Source: an uncultured Lachnospiraceae bacterium
Lineage (GTDB): Bacteria > Bacillota > Clostridia > Lachnospirales > Lachnospiraceae
Assembly (NCBI GenBank): GCA_910586755.1
Contig: CAJUJM010000012.1
Span: forward strand, 1 to 41,134
Length of the DNA: 41,134 nt
Reading direction: 5' to 3'
Shown here: positions 41,100 to 41,134 of the stretch, piece after piece
Position numbering within the stretch: the stretch's first letter is position 1
Layout of the letters: every line of letters begins with the position of its first letter
The notes under the pieces: generated by a model
Database searches by the model: none
Told to the model about the DNA's origin: nothing
Seen by the model: only the letters and a program-made list of their open reading frames with translations
Position numbers and translations under genes: made by a program

Positions 41100-41134
41100 A
41101 TGAAATTATATTTTGAATTACTAAAATATCCAGT
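41100..41134 (+). CDS. start of an unidentified gene, cut by the window edge
   Basis: ATG 41100 begins MKLYFELLKYP and runs off the window. A weak GGTGA lies about 6 bp upstream, after the promoter and palindrome. The opening is reminiscent of AbiEi-like winged-helix antitoxins, which would fit the palindromic operator, but eleven codons are too few for a call. Confidence 0.35.
   Translation, partial: MKLYFELLKYP

Overview
The window reads as a chromosomal segment of a Gram-positive anaerobe of the class Clostridia, probably a gut Lachnospiraceae (inference). Support comes from the protein style, strong AGGAGG-type ribosome sites, TTG/GTG starts, an anaerobic (cbi-type) cobalamin pathway starting with CbiK, and an Lsa/CplR-like ABC-F gene. 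Apart from a transposase scrap at the left edge, every gene I accept lies on the + strand.

Layout. 1-1500 is AT-rich debris: an IS110 transposase fragment, the C-terminal end of a UvrD-like helicase, an unidentified remnant and a broken rhuM gene. 1857-6119 holds an amylosucrase-type GH13 enzyme, a LacI-family regulator and acetate kinase, the last with its own consensus promoter. 6147-10863 holds a MATE exporter, a GNAT-DUF3788 fusion, a frameshifted MFS transporter and an orphan amino-acid-binding lipoprotein. 10861-11077 is a tandem pair of a GC-rich structured repeat of about 108 bp. 11094-16096 is nth-sbcD-sbcC. 16255-16992 is an XRE regulator with a membrane partner under a repeat-containing promoter. 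17062-21716 is a MarR regulator with two ABC-2 exporter pairs; the second permease is frameshifted. 21858-23886 is an ABC-F ribosome-protection gene behind a long attenuator-type leader. 23956-28534 is a mixed set: lipoprotein, nitrilase-family amidase, broken P-loop kinase, Gfo/Idh oxidoreductase, HExxH membrane protein and a nonsense-disrupted MTA/SAH nucleosidase.

28531-40521 is a compact cobalamin operon: cbiK-D-L-F-H-J-ET-A, cobT-U-S, a short cobU-like gene and cbiB. Many junctions are 4-bp ATGA overlaps. cbiG, cbiC, cbiP and cobD are not in the window, and I see no cobalamin riboswitch ahead of cbiK. After 40521 the sequence returns to AT-rich debris: a broken GNAT-type gene, a terminator, a promoter with a perfect palindrome, and the first codons of another gene.

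The most unusual observation is the 108-bp repeat. Two copies sit head to tail between a stop codon and the nth ribosome site. A third copy of exactly 36 codons sits in frame inside cobT and adds 36 residues to the enzyme. This resembles the behaviour of Rickettsia palindromic elements, but I do not recognise this family. Also notable are four core-region genes broken by single-base events (three in short homopolymers, one nonsense), the ABC-F leader, and two complementary-looking CobU proteins.
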